Shown one piece after another: positions 1 through 7,966 of a stretch of DNA of 64,000 bases. Positions within the stretch are counted from its first letter, which is position 1. Every line of letters begins with the position of its first letter. The DNA is from an uncultured Microbulbifer sp. (GTDB lineage Bacteria > Pseudomonadota > Gammaproteobacteria > Pseudomonadales > Cellvibrionaceae), in NCBI RefSeq assembly GCF_947504145.1, contig NZ_CANNGQ010000001.1:496001-560000 (forward strand). The letters run 5' to 3'. A program made the translations under genes and the position numbers. Below the pieces are notes generated by a model. It worked only from the letters and a program-made list of their open reading frames with translations, searched no databases and was not told the DNA's origin.

Positions 1-272
1 TCGTTGCCATCGGACCCCGGGTCGAGGCGACTGCTCAGTTCGTTAACCAGCTCCAGCAGTTGCCCCTGGATTTTCAGTGTCTGATCCAGGGTTTTTTCCA
101 ACTGCTGGACCCGATCTCCCAGATCCCCAGAAGTGTTGCCGGTGTTGGAAAACATCGTTTCCTGAGTAGTGGGTTGCCCGGAGGAGGGGGTGGAAGTCCA
201 GTGAGCGATCGCTGCGCCCACCGCAAGAAGGGAGATGGCCGCCAGTGGGATGGCGTGCTTGCGCAATATCAT
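1..272 (-). CDS. Unrecognised membrane-anchored coiled-coil protein (partial, C-terminus outside window)
   Basis: Only the first 90 or so residues are visible, reading leftward from an ATG at 272. A basic start (MILRKH) leads into a hydrophobic stretch at about residues 7-20 that would act as a signal anchor or uncleaved signal peptide. A Ser/Thr/Gly/Gln-rich linker follows, then a heptad-like segment around residues 47-75 (VQQLEKTLDQTLKIQGQLLEL in part) that looks like a coiled coil. It lies 75 bases downstream of the membrane TPM gene in the same direction and could be the last member of the lemA-TPM cluster. I do not recognise a family and assign no function. Confidence 0.6.
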   Translation of the reverse strand, partial: MILRKHAIPLAAISLLAVGAAIAHWTSTPSSGQPTTQETMFSNTGNTSGDLGDRVQQLEKTLDQTLKIQGQLLELVNELSSRLDPGSDGN

Positions 273-347
273 AGATTCACCAATCGACTTCGTTTTTTGC
301 CAGAATCTGCCTTCGCCAGAATCTGCCGTTTTCCGCTCTGTAGCAAA

Positions 348-956
348 TTATAGAAGCACCAGGTGGTTGGGAAGTTCATTCTTGATGGTGGTGGCGGGCG
401 CCGCTTCTTCAAGAAGCTCGCCACACTTTTCTACGCAGTGCACGAAGGCCTCACCGGTTTTTCCTTTTTTGATCTCGCGGATAAAGTTTTCCACGATCTC
501 CTGCCAGGTTTCATTGGTAATCTGTTCCGCCAGGCCCCGGTCCGCAAGAATTTCTACATAATGCTCCGCTTGGGAGACAAAGATCAGCAGGCCCAGCCGG
601 TCTTTGGTGCTGTGCAGCTCGTGTTCCAGGAACTGCCGCCGCGCCAGATTGGCCGCGCGCCAGAAGCGCACCTTTTTGGGCACCAGCTTCATAGTGAGCG
701 GGCGCCATCGGAACAGCACCGCCAGTGCGATAAACAGGATCCACTGCAGGGTGAATGCCTGCGGGTATTCGATCCACCAGGGCAGAAACTGCATCAGCGG
801 TGCAATCAACAGCGCCAGAAAAGCCGCCCACAGGGTGGAGATATACAGGTAATTGTCCGCCTGGCCCGCCAGCACCGTGACCACCTCGGCATCGGTGCGG
901 GCTTCAACCTCCTTGATGGTTTCCGCCAGGGTGCGTTTTTCGTGTGCGTTTAGCAT
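348..956 (-). CDS. TPM-domain membrane protein
   Basis: This 202-residue protein has a TPM (DUF477/YgcG) fold split by membrane segments. The N-terminal part (about residues 5-35) contains the typical 'EAxTDAEVVTVLA' pattern. Two hydrophobic segments follow at about 37-62 and 68-84. The C-terminal half carries the TPM-like 'KDRLGLLIFVSQAEHYVEILADRGL' region. TPM domains are associated with membrane-protein quality control and, in a few cases, phosphatase activity, but the substrate here is unknown. There is no cleavable signal, unlike the neighbouring TPM protein at 1010-1765. The gap between the two is about 53 bases and both are on the minus strand, so co-transcription from lemA is likely. 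The family call is firm; the function is not. Confidence 0.85.
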   Translation of the reverse strand: MLNAHEKRTLAETIKEVEARTDAEVVTVLAGQADNYLYISTLWAAFLALLIAPLMQFLPWWIEYPQAFTLQWILFIALAVLFRWRPLTMKLVPKKVRFWRAANLARRQFLEHELHSTKDRLGLLIFVSQAEHYVEILADRGLAEQITNETWQEIVENFIREIKKGKTGEAFVHCVEKCGELLEEAAPATTIKNELPNHLVLL

Positions 957-1009
957 GGTTTTATCTCATTTGGCCTGTGGGCTCCGTATCTGCAGTCTCG
1001 GCCGGCCGG

Positions 1010-1765
1010 TTACCAGCCTCCAGAGGCGCCGCCGCCCCCAAAGCCGCCACCGCCCCCGCCGAAGCCTCCACCTCCGAAGCCGCCACCGCCGTACCCACCG
1101 CCAAAACCACCACCGCCGTAATAGCCGCCGTAGCGCCCGCGGCGATAGTTGCTGCTACCGCTCGGCGCGCCAAGCACCGAGGCGCCAAAAATCTGCAGCA
1201 TGATGAACAGCAGGAAAATGCCAACCAGCAGCGCTAACCGGCGATCATTGCCGGATTCCGTGGGTTCGGGTACATACTCGTTCTTGATGGCCGCAATGAT
1301 GGATTCGACGCCGGCGGTTACCCCGCCATCAAAATTGCCGCTTCTGAACTGGGGTAGGATTTTGGTGTGGACGATATTCGCGGAAAGGGCATCCGTCAGC
1401 GCACCTTCCAGGCCGTAACCCACTTCGATGCGCACTTTGCGCTCACTGGGTGCGACAATCAGCAGCACTCCGTTGTCCTTGTCTTTCTGGCCGATTTTCC
1501 AGTGTCGCCCCAGTTGGTAGCCGTACTCTTCGATGGTGAGCCCTTGCAGGTCCTGCAGGGTAACAACCACGATCTGGTTGGAGGTTTCCTTTTCCTGCGC
1601 CTGCAGCATCTCGGTGAGCTGGTAGCGGGTACTCTGGCTCAGTAGGTTGGCATCGTCGACCACGCGCCCGCTGAGAGACGGAAAGGTGACGTCACCATGA
1701 GAAGCGCCGGCCCATAGCAGTGCCGGCACGAGAAACAGGAGTAGGGCGATCCGCTGGATCGTCAT
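1010..1765 (-). CDS. Secreted/membrane-anchored TPM-domain protein with glycine-rich tail (YgcG family)
   Basis: The 251-residue product starts with a signal peptide (residues 1-24, ending ASHGD). A full TPM domain follows (about 28-150), with the family's 'GRVVDDANLLS' opening and 'IEVGYGLEGALTDA' core. A transmembrane helix lies near 178-198 (LALLVGIFLLFIMLQIFGASV). The last 45 residues are almost entirely Gly with Phe/Tyr spacers, as is common in this family. It lies 15 bases downstream of lemA, a pairing widespread in bacteria. LemA/TPM pairs are generally linked to envelope processes, with no settled biochemical role. Confidence 0.9.
   Translation of the reverse strand: MTIQRIALLLFLVPALLWAGASHGDVTFPSLSGRVVDDANLLSQSTRYQLTEMLQAQEKETSNQIVVVTLQDLQGLTIEEYGYQLGRHWKIGQKDKDNGVLLIVAPSERKVRIEVGYGLEGALTDALSANIVHTKILPQFRSGNFDGGVTAGVESIIAAIKNEYVPEPTESGNDRRLALLVGIFLLFIMLQIFGASVLGAPSGSSNYRRGRYGGYYGGGGFGGGYGGGGFGGGGFGGGGGGFGGGGASGGW
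1013..1147 (-). repeat. Glycine-rich low-complexity coding repeat
   Basis: This stretch encodes the C-terminal 45 residues of the TPM protein as repeated GGGGF/GGGY units. Its base composition (runs of CCGCC/ACC on the plus strand) makes it prone to slippage, and it opens spurious alanine-rich frames on both strands. Confidence 0.85.
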
Positions 1766-1780
1766 ACAGGGCCCCGCAGG

Positions 1781-2419
1781 TTACTGGAAGTCGACTTCAG
1801 GTGCCTTTTCAGCATCTTCGCTGGTGGCCTCGAAGGTGTCGCGGATGGGCATGTCGCTGTACAGGACGCGGTGCCAGATTCGACCGGGAAAGGTGCGGAT
1901 TTCGCGGTTGTAGCGTTCGACCGCGGCGATATAATCCCGGCGGGCTACGCTGATGCGGTTTTCGGTGCCTTCCAGCTGTGACTGCAGTGCGAGGAAGTTC
2001 TGATTGGCCTTGAGGTCCGGGTAGCGCTCAACCACCACCATCAGGCGGGAGAGGGCACTGCTGAGCTGGGACTGGGCCGCCTCGAATTGTTGCAGCTTGG
2101 CGGGGTCGTTGATGATCCCGGAGTCCACCTGCATGGAGTTCACCTTGGCGCGGGCCTCGGTGACCGCCTCCAGGGTTTCTCGCTCGTGGGTGGCGTAAGC
2201 CTTGACGGTTTTCACCAGGTTGGGAATCAGGTCCGCACGGCGCTGGTACTGATTCTGTACCTGGGCCCAGGCCGCCTTCACATTTTCATCGTAGGTGGGA
2301 ATATTGTTGATTCCGCAGCCACTCAAGCCAAATACCAGCAGCGAAAGTAGCAGGGATTGCCAGAGGCGGCGTTGTGTAAAATTTGGTTTTCCCGTGAGTG
2401 CAGCGTTCATTCCGTTCAT
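1781..2419 (-). CDS. lemA: LemA family lipoprotein
   Basis: LemA-type protein. A hydrophobic N-terminus ends in a lipobox (LSGC), followed by the family signature 'IPTYDENVKAAWAQVQNQYQRR' and 'DLIPNLVKTVKAYA'. Long amphipathic helices form the rest of the roughly 190-residue domain. The frame stays open to 2503, but that would place extra residues before the signal sequence and crowd the divergent yaeQ start at 2507. I therefore choose the ATG at 2419 (212 residues), with 2410 as an alternative. The two downstream TPM genes follow at short spacing. LemA is a coiled helical-bundle envelope protein whose molecular function is not established. Confidence 0.88.
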   Translation of the reverse strand: MNGMNAALTGKPNFTQRRLWQSLLLSLLVFGLSGCGINNIPTYDENVKAAWAQVQNQYQRRADLIPNLVKTVKAYATHERETLEAVTEARAKVNSMQVDSGIINDPAKLQQFEAAQSQLSSALSRLMVVVERYPDLKANQNFLALQSQLEGTENRISVARRDYIAAVERYNREIRTFPGRIWHRVLYSDMPIRDTFEATSEDAEKAPEVDFQ

Positions 2420-2506
2420 CCATGTTGGTTCCGAACAAGACAATAATAGACTCCAATCCGTCGGTATCCGGCAAGACTGTTCTGCCGGCTTAATTAGAGA
2501 CAAGTA

Positions 2507-3043
2507 ATGGCACTAAAAGCGACCATATTCAAGGCGAAGATCCAGATTGCCGACATGGATCGGGATTATTACAGCGAGCATCTGCTGACCTTGGCGCGCC
2601 ACCCGTCGGAAACCGATGAGCGCATGATGATCCGCCTGCTGGCGTTTGCGCACAATGCCAGTGAGCAACTTGAGTTTACCCGCGGTCTGTCCAGTGAAGA
2701 CGAGGCAGACCTGTGGGCGCACAGCCTCATTGGGGAAATTGAAACCTGGATTGAAGTGGGCGTGCCCGCGGAAGATCGGATCCGCAAGGCCTGCGGCCGT
2801 GCACAAAAAGTGCTGGTTTACGCCTATGGGCAGCGCACTGCGCCGGTCTGGTGGGAGAAAATGGAATCGGCCTGCGCGCGTTTCGAAAACCTGCAGGTCT
2901 TTTTTCTCCCTGCGGAGAACTGCGCGGAATTGGCCGCACTCGCGCAGCGCAATATGGACCTCAGTGTAACCATTCAGGACGGTCACCTGTGGTTAGCTGG
3001 GGAAAGCGAGAATGTGGAAGTGCTGCCCCAGCGCTGGAAATAG
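2507..3043 (+). CDS. yaeQ: YaeQ family protein
   Basis: The product is 178 residues, the usual family length, and begins with the characteristic 'MALKATIFKAKIQIADMDR'. It keeps the conserved 'HPSETDERMMIRLLAFA' segment, the central 'IEVGVPAEDRIRKACGRA' segment and a C-terminal 'DGHLWLAG' strand. YaeQ proteins adopt a PD-(D/E)xK nuclease-like fold. Early reports of an RfaH-suppressing role were not clearly borne out, so the cellular task remains uncertain. It is divergent from lemA and 49 bases upstream of yajQ, with which it may be transcribed. Confidence 0.92.
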   Translation: MALKATIFKAKIQIADMDRDYYSEHLLTLARHPSETDERMMIRLLAFAHNASEQLEFTRGLSSEDEADLWAHSLIGEIETWIEVGVPAEDRIRKACGRAQKVLVYAYGQRTAPVWWEKMESACARFENLQVFFLPAENCAELAALAQRNMDLSVTIQDGHLWLAGESENVEVLPQRWK

Positions 3044-3092
3044 AATTCATACCATGCCCGCCGGTGTGCGGGCCAAAATACGGAGCCAGATA

Positions 3093-3575
3093 ATGCCTTC
3101 ATTCGATATTGTTTCAGAAGTAGACAAACACCAGCTAACCAACGCCGTGGACCAGGTGAACCGCACCATCACCAACCGGTTTGACTTCAAGGGCGTGGAT
3201 GCCGAGGTGGAAATGTCAGAATTCACCCTGACCCTGCGCGCCGAGTCCGATATGCAGGTGCAGCAGATGGTGGATATGTTGCGCGCGGCGCTGATCAAGT
3301 GCGATATCGACCCGCTGGCAATGGAAGTTGGGGAAGAGGAGCAGTCGGGCAAGCAGGTTAAAGTCGGCGTCACCCTGAAAAATGGTCTCGACAAAGAGTT
3401 GTCAAAAAAGATTGTTAAGATCATCAAGGAAGAAAAAATGAAGGTGCAGGCGTCCATTCAGGGGGACCAGGTTCGGGTCACCGGTAAAAAGCGCGACGAC
3501 CTGCAGCAGGTGATCGCCATGTTGCGGGGTAAGGAGCTGGAGCAGCCGCTGCAGTTCAACAATTTCCGCGATTGA
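3093..3575 (+). CDS. yajQ: YajQ family nucleotide/cyclic-di-GMP-binding protein
   Basis: A 160-residue YajQ protein beginning MPSFDIVSEVDKHQL, with the conserved 'NRFDFKG' motif, then 'KQVKVGVTLKNGLDKELSKKI' and the ending 'LQFNNFRD'. The fold is a pair of RNP-like domains. Some homologues (XC_3703 type) bind cyclic di-GMP and act with a transcription factor; others bind RNA. The ATG at 3093 is chosen because it aligns with the family start. The same frame stays open further upstream but overlaps the yaeQ end. Confidence 0.95.
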   Translation: MPSFDIVSEVDKHQLTNAVDQVNRTITNRFDFKGVDAEVEMSEFTLTLRAESDMQVQQMVDMLRAALIKCDIDPLAMEVGEEEQSGKQVKVGVTLKNGLDKELSKKIVKIIKEEKMKVQASIQGDQVRVTGKKRDDLQQVIAMLRGKELEQPLQFNNFRD

Positions 3576-3616
3576 GTCTAATTGCAATACCGCCGTAGCG
3601 GCGTATTGGGGGATGT

Positions 3617-4630
3617 TTGAAAAGGATTTTTCGCGCGTCAGGGCCGCTGCGCCGGTACATGCTCGGCCTGTCGCTTTTGCTTGTTGCCGCTGGATTGTGT
3701 GCTGAGCCGTCATCACTCATTGAGGAGCTACCTGAGGAGACTCCGGTGGTGCGGGCACAATTGCTGCAGGCCTGGTGGATGGATGGCAGTGAGGGGCTGG
3801 ATATATCCGGCCTGAGTCTGTGTGGGGGAGAGTTGCTCGCTGTTGCGGATAAGGTATCGGAGCGCATCTACCGGCTTGCACCCGAGCCCGGGAGCGACTC
3901 GGTACCGCTGGTTCCCAAAGTTGACTTTTCCCGACCGCCACTGCCGGAAGATCAACCGATCTCGGTAAAAGCGCGTGCTCTGCACTATGCGAGTACGCCG
4001 CTGAGTATGGACTTCGAAGGGATTACCTGTGACGACTCGGCGATCTTTCTGCTCAGCGAAAGGCACAACCGTATCGTCAGGCTGGATCAGGCCAGCGGCA
4101 AGGGCGAATGGATGCCGGTGCGTTGGTCTGAATCTGCGCGCAACCAGGGCTATCTGCAGTTGTTTAATGCCGAAAGCGAAGGGCTGGTCAAAATCGGAGG
4201 CGATTTCTGGGTGGCGCTGGAGCGCGATCCCCGGGGTCTGCTCAAGCTTGAATCCGGTGATCAGGTGGGGCAGCATTTTTATACCCTGCCGGCGGTCGCC
4301 GGGCTGGATTTTCGCGACCGCTCTGAAGACCTGACTGCACTGGCATTTTATGACGGCGCCCTGTTTACCCTGGAGCGCAACGCCTTCGCCGTATGCCGGC
4401 GAAGCCTGGCGACCCTTGTTGCCGAGTGGTGCATCGAGTACCGGCATATTGAAGAGGGGCCCGGGTACGTATACCGCAAAACCAATTTTGGCAAAGGTGA
4501 GGGGCTGGCGGTAAATGCACAGGGTATTTTTGTGGCACTGGACAACAACAGTGTCACCCGTGTGGCGGCCCCAGAAGACAGTCGCGGCCTGCTGATGCAG
4601 CTGGCCTTCCCTTCGCTCGGTACAGATTGA
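3617..4630 (+). CDS. Secreted esterase-like protein of the phytase-like family
   Basis: A 337-residue exported protein. A basic N-terminus and hydrophobic core (about residues 14-28) end at a likely cleavage site near Ala-29. The mature part is a beta-propeller-like sequence with recurring 'DxxGLxLxxGxLLAVADK', 'DFEGITCDDSAIFLLSERHNR' and 'EGLAVNAQGIFVALDNN' units. These are typical of the phytase-like esterase family and of strictosidine-synthase/SdiA-regulated propellers. Translation starts at a TTG 4-5 bases after a GGGGG ribosome-binding run; the ATG at 3613 is out of frame. It lies 41 bases after yajQ. The substrate cannot be read from the sequence. Confidence 0.8.
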   Translation: MKRIFRASGPLRRYMLGLSLLLVAAGLCAEPSSLIEELPEETPVVRAQLLQAWWMDGSEGLDISGLSLCGGELLAVADKVSERIYRLAPEPGSDSVPLVPKVDFSRPPLPEDQPISVKARALHYASTPLSMDFEGITCDDSAIFLLSERHNRIVRLDQASGKGEWMPVRWSESARNQGYLQLFNAESEGLVKIGGDFWVALERDPRGLLKLESGDQVGQHFYTLPAVAGLDFRDRSEDLTALAFYDGALFTLERNAFAVCRRSLATLVAEWCIEYRHIEEGPGYVYRKTNFGKGEGLAVNAQGIFVALDNNSVTRVAAPEDSRGLLMQLAFPSLGTD

Positions 4631-4668
4631 TATGACGGTGTTGATACACGGGTTTCGATAAAACGGTT

Positions 4669-5253
4669 TTGGCACAGAACAAACTGAATCTACTACTGAA
4701 AGAAGTGCGGGCATGTCGCCTGTGCGAGCCGCACCTGCCACTTGGTCCGCGCCCGGTAGTGCGTGCGGCCCACAGTGCACGCTTGCTGATAATCGGTCAG
4801 GCGCCAGGTACCCGGGTGCATGAAACCGGAATCCCCTGGAATGACCCGTCCGGTGACCGCCTGCGCGAATGGCTGCAGGTGGATCGGGAAGGTTTTTACG
4901 ATGAGTCCCGTATCGCCATTATGCCTATGGGGTTCTGTTATCCGGGACGCGGTAAAGGCGGAGACCTGCCACCGCGGCCCGAGTGCGCGCCAACCTGGCA
5001 CCGGCAGTTGCTGGAGCAGCTGCCAAATATCCAGCTGACGTTACTGATCGGGCAGTATGCCCAGCGCTACTATCTCCCCCACTGGTATGGCAGCATTACC
5101 GAAAATGTGCGCCACTATATCGATGCACTGCCCCACGGCTTTTTCCCGCTTCCCCATCCGAGTCCGAGAAATACGTTGTGGCTCAAGCGCCGGCCGTGGT
5201 TCGAACAGGAAGTGGTACCGGCACTGCGTATGCAGGTTCACAAAATTTTGTAG
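4669..5253 (+). CDS. Uracil-DNA glycosylase superfamily protein with four-cysteine (Fe-S-type) layout
   Basis: A 194-residue UDG-superfamily protein. Motif A (GQAPGT, residues 43-48) is followed by 'GIPWNDPSGDRLREWL', and the C-terminal histidine motif is HPSPRN (163-168). Cysteines at 16 and 19 (CRLC) and at 90 and 106 match the C-x2-C plus C-x15-C spacing that holds a 4Fe-4S cluster in family 4/5 glycosylases. I infer that a cluster is present. The role would be removing uracil or a related damaged base from DNA. The start is a TTG with no nearby ATG. It precedes ung by 30 bases, so two uracil glycosylases may share one transcript. The exact UDG family and substrate are unsettled. Confidence 0.82.
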   Translation: MAQNKLNLLLKEVRACRLCEPHLPLGPRPVVRAAHSARLLIIGQAPGTRVHETGIPWNDPSGDRLREWLQVDREGFYDESRIAIMPMGFCYPGRGKGGDLPPRPECAPTWHRQLLEQLPNIQLTLLIGQYAQRYYLPHWYGSITENVRHYIDALPHGFFPLPHPSPRNTLWLKRRPWFEQEVVPALRMQVHKIL

Positions 5254-5283
5254 GGGTCTGCCCTGGAGGCAGGTAATGAAAGT

Positions 5284-6006
5284 ATGCAAGTTCCGGAAAA
5301 TATTAAAATTCATCCGTCTTGGTATTCCGTCCTGGAATCGGAATTCAGCAGCCCTTACATGGGCGAGCTGCGAGCGTTCCTACGGCAGGAGAAGCAGTCC
5401 GGAAAAAACATCTTTCCGCCCGCTGGCCAGATTTTTAACGCCTTCAACTCTACGTTGTTTGATCAGGTAAAAGTGGTGATTCTGGGGCAGGACCCCTACC
5501 ACGGCCCGGGGCAGGCTCACGGCCTGTGCTTTTCTGTTATGCCCGGGGTACGTGTTCCACCTTCGCTCAAGAATATCTACAAAGAGCTTCATTCCGATCT
5601 CGGGGTGGAAGTCCCGGAGCACGGTTGTTTGCAGCCCTGGGCGGAGCAGGGCGTACTGTTGCTGAACGCGACGCTGACGGTTGAAGAGGGTAAAGCAGGT
5701 GCGCACCAGGGGCGCGGTTGGGAGCAGTTTACCGATGCGGCCGTGCACGCGCTGGCGGAGCAAAGGGAGGGGCTGGTGTTTATCCTGTGGGGCAGTTATG
5801 CGCAGAAAAAAGGCAGCTTTATCGATCGCCATCGGCACCTGGTATTGAAGGGGCCACACCCGTCACCGTTGTCCGCCCATCGGGGATTTTTCGGCACCCG
5901 GCCTTTCTCGCAAGCCAATGCGTATTTACAGCAGCGCGGAGAAGTGCCCATTGACTGGGCGTTACCCGCGGCCAGTGCCTTGCAGCGGGTGGCGGTGGAG
6001 GTGTGA
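5284..6006 (+). CDS. ung: Uracil-DNA glycosylase (family 1)
   Basis: Classical Ung, 240 residues. The water-activating motif [14 protein letters not shown] carries the catalytic Asp-70, uracil-binding 'LLLNATLTV' is present, and the minor-groove intercalation loop [11 protein letters not shown] lies at 192-202. The enzyme excises uracil from DNA to start base-excision repair. It lies 30 bases after another UDG-superfamily gene. It converges with ygfZ, whose stop is 13 bases away, so no separate terminator fits between them. Confidence 0.97.
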   Translation: MQVPENIKIHPSWYSVLESEFSSPYMGELRAFLRQEKQSGKNIFPPAGQIFNAFNSTLFDQVKVVILGQDPYHGPGQAHGLCFSVMPGVRVPPSLKNIYKELHSDLGVEVPEHGCLQPWAEQGVLLLNATLTVEEGKAGAHQGRGWEQFTDAAVHALAEQREGLVFILWGSYAQKKGSFIDRHRHLVLKGPHPSPLSAHRGFFGTRPFSQANAYLQQRGEVPIDWALPAASALQRVAVEV

Positions 6007-6019
6007 GCCTGCAGGCCGT

Positions 6020-7084
6020 TTACGCCAGCGGATCTGCATCCGCGTCGTAGGGGAGCTCCAGTAGTTCCAGCACCCGAGCATCTTTCAGCTGCAGGCTTTC
6101 GCCATCGGCGACCTTGCTCTTGGTCAGTACTGCCAGCAGGTCTACTTCATCGGTTCCGCTGGTTGCGATGACAACATTGCCCACGCTGGAGCCACCCGCT
6201 TGGGTGAAAATATCCGCGCCGGGTTCCGGCACTTCACCACTGTCGATACGCACGCGGTACATGCGGCGTTTGGCGGCACCCAGGTATTGCATGCGCGCTA
6301 CCACTTCCTGGCCGGTGTAACAGCCTTTCTTGAAACTGACGCCGCCCAGCAGGTGCAGATTGAGCATCTGCGGAATAAAGGTCTCGCTGGTGCTCTGGTG
6401 CAGGAGGGGAAGGCCCGCTTCGATCAGCTGCTTCTGCCATTGGCTGTAGCCAGCGGCAACCGCGGGGCTGCCACGCAATTTTTGCCACAGGTCGGCAGCC
6501 TGTTCGGTGGGCACCTGGATCATTACCAGGCGCTCATTGGCGCAGGCGGCCAGCGCGCGCTGGCCGTTGTGGTCGAAGGTGCGCAATTGGCCCGGCAGCA
6601 GGTCGGTGTCGGCGCCGCTGGACAGGTTTAGCAGCTGGCTAGAGGCTGTACTCGCGTCGCGGCCGCACAGTGCCAGCCAGTGCTGCTGGTCGCTGATATC
6701 GGCCAGTTCGGCCTTGAAGAAGACGGCGTATTTTTTCAGTGCAGCCAGGGCGGTAGTTACCAGGTCCCTGGGTAACAGCAGTACAAATTCACTCTGGTCG
6801 ATTTTCAGTGCGTAAAACGCGCTGATCATACGACCCTTGGGGTTGCAGTGGCTGCCCAGGGTCAGGTGTTCATCAGGTAGGTTGAGCAGGTCGCAGGTGA
6901 TCTGGCCCTGTAGGAATTTTTGGCTGTCTGGGCCGGAGACGGAAATCGCCCCCATCGGTGTGAGGTCGATCAGTTGCAGGTCGGCAGCGGAGTCTGCCTC
7001 GGCTCCGGTATCAAACTCTGCAGCACCGTTGCTCCACTGTGCGCCCTGACTGCTGAGATATTCCTGCCACTGCTGTTGATCCAT
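6020..7084 (-). CDS. ygfZ: Folate-binding protein YgfZ (GcvT-like, Fe-S cluster maintenance)
   Basis: A 354-residue GcvT-like protein. The YgfZ signature K-G-C-Y-T-G-Q-E spans residues 253-260, with the conserved Cys-255, and the N-terminal 'SGPDSQKFLQGQITCDL' folate-fold motif is present. YgfZ/IBA57 proteins use tetrahydrofolate and support assembly or repair of certain Fe-S enzymes. It lies divergent from sdhE-ygfX and close to nadB, a neighbourhood of flavin- and Fe-S-linked functions that is conserved in many gammaproteobacteria. Confidence 0.95.
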   Translation of the reverse strand: MDQQQWQEYLSSQGAQWSNGAAEFDTGAEADSAADLQLIDLTPMGAISVSGPDSQKFLQGQITCDLLNLPDEHLTLGSHCNPKGRMISAFYALKIDQSEFVLLLPRDLVTTALAALKKYAVFFKAELADISDQQHWLALCGRDASTASSQLLNLSSGADTDLLPGQLRTFDHNGQRALAACANERLVMIQVPTEQAADLWQKLRGSPAVAAGYSQWQKQLIEAGLPLLHQSTSETFIPQMLNLHLLGGVSFKKGCYTGQEVVARMQYLGAAKRRMYRVRIDSGEVPEPGADIFTQAGGSSVGNVVIATSGTDEVDLLAVLTKSKVADGESLQLKDARVLELLELPYDADADPLA

Positions 7085-7149
7085 GCTGAACTCGCTGCTT
7101 TCGGCCGTTGTTCTCGGCCACTGTTTTCGATGATGCAGTATTTGGGGTT

Positions 7150-7179
7150 TTGCGGCGGGATTTCAACTACCGCTATACT
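7150..7179 (+). promoter_or_regulatory. Candidate sigma-70 promoter for sdhE-ygfX
   Basis: A TATACT -10 hexamer at 7174-7179 lies 18 bases after a weak TTGCGG -35 (7150-7155) and 36 bases before the sdhE start, in the ygfZ/sdhE divergent gap. Confidence 0.4.
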
Positions 7180-7214
7180 GCGCGCAATTCGCAACCTGGG
7201 TTTGAGAAAGAAGT

Positions 7215-7460
7215 ATGGATCGCAACCGCCTGTTTTGGGCCTGCCGCCGCGGCATGTTGGAGCTGGACCTGGTGCTGCTGCCGTTTCTGGAAAATGTGTA
7301 TGAAACATTGCCAGAGGACGATAAGCAGCGCTTTATCACCTTGCTGGACGAGCAGGATCAGGATCTGTTCGCCTGGTTCCTGCGCCGGGATGACCCGGAA
7401 GATCCTGAGCTGAAAATAATCGTGCAGATCATCCGTGACAACACCGGTCTGCAGGACTGA
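7215..7460 (+). CDS. sdhE: Succinate dehydrogenase flavinylation factor SdhE
   Basis: The 81-residue protein carries the diagnostic RGMLELD motif (residues 12-18), which is needed for covalent FAD attachment to SdhA and FrdA. The family ending 'DLFAWFLRRDDPEDPEL' is also present. A purine-rich GAGAAAGAA precedes the ATG. The last 26 bases overlap the start of ygfX, so the two are translationally linked. The same partnership is known in E. coli (ygfY-ygfX, also described as cptB-cptA). Confidence 0.95.
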   Translation: MDRNRLFWACRRGMLELDLVLLPFLENVYETLPEDDKQRFITLLDEQDQDLFAWFLRRDDPEDPELKIIVQIIRDNTGLQD

Positions 7461-7935
7461 TTCAGCGTCTCGCGAGGCTGCCGCCCCCAAGGGCTGTAGT
7501 GCCGTCGAGACGGGGGCCGCTCACCCCGAGCGCAGCGCCCGCCTGGCCTGCGACCTTTCGCCTTCCCGCCTGTTGCAGGGCGTCGTTGTCCTGATGGCGT
7601 TCCTGTCTGTTCTGTTATTGACACTGTCACGCCTACCCTGGGGGCTGGTGGCCGTCGCCGTACCCGCAATTCTGGTGTTTGCCCACTGTGAATGGCGGCG
7701 TGGAGCGCGGTATGAGGGGCGTCTTACCACGTCGGAGCGGCGCTGGTACTGGCAAAGGAGGGGCGGTGCCAAGCGGGAAATTCACTTCTGCGGCGAACTG
7801 ACCGTGTGGCGCTGGCTGATTGTGATTAATGGTCGCGATCTGGACGGAAAACGCATGCGTCTGGTGCTGTGTCGGGATGGCGCAGACGCCGATGACTGGC
7901 GGCGGTTACTGGTCGCCCTGCGCTACTCCCGCTGA
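7435..7935 (+). CDS. ygfX: YgfX/CptA-like small membrane protein
   Basis: A 166-residue protein with a polar N-terminal segment, a membrane hairpin at about residues 46-84 (LLQGVVVLMAFLSVLLLTL, then a second helix), and a soluble C-terminal part containing 'RRWYWQRRGG' and 'GRDLDGKRMRLVLCRDG'. It starts at GTG 7435 inside sdhE, which fits the conserved sdhE-ygfX coupling. In E. coli the partner has been called the toxin of the CptAB pair, while SdhE itself is a flavinylation factor, so whether this is truly a toxin is open. A short hairpin without a T run lies at 7926-7944, at the end of the gene. Confidence 0.78.
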   Translation: MTTPVCRTDSASREAAAPKGCSAVETGAAHPERSARLACDLSPSRLLQGVVVLMAFLSVLLLTLSRLPWGLVAVAVPAILVFAHCEWRRGARYEGRLTTSERRWYWQRRGGAKREIHFCGELTVWRWLIVINGRDLDGKRMRLVLCRDGADADDWRRLLVALRYSR

Positions 7936-7966
7936 ACGCGGGAGGGTACGCAATACAAGTGGGCTG

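Noticed and set aside
961-1224. Alanine-rich frames opposite the glycine-rich TPM tail
   Set aside because: They are produced by the Gly-codon repeat read in other frames.
3728-4780. Antisense frame across the phytase-like gene (350 codons)
   Set aside because: No domain, overlaps a plausible exported protein with a ribosome site.
7926-7944. Hairpin CTCCCGC/GCGGGAG at the end of ygfX as a terminator
   Set aside because: There is no T run on either strand, so it is only a stable hairpin between converging genes.
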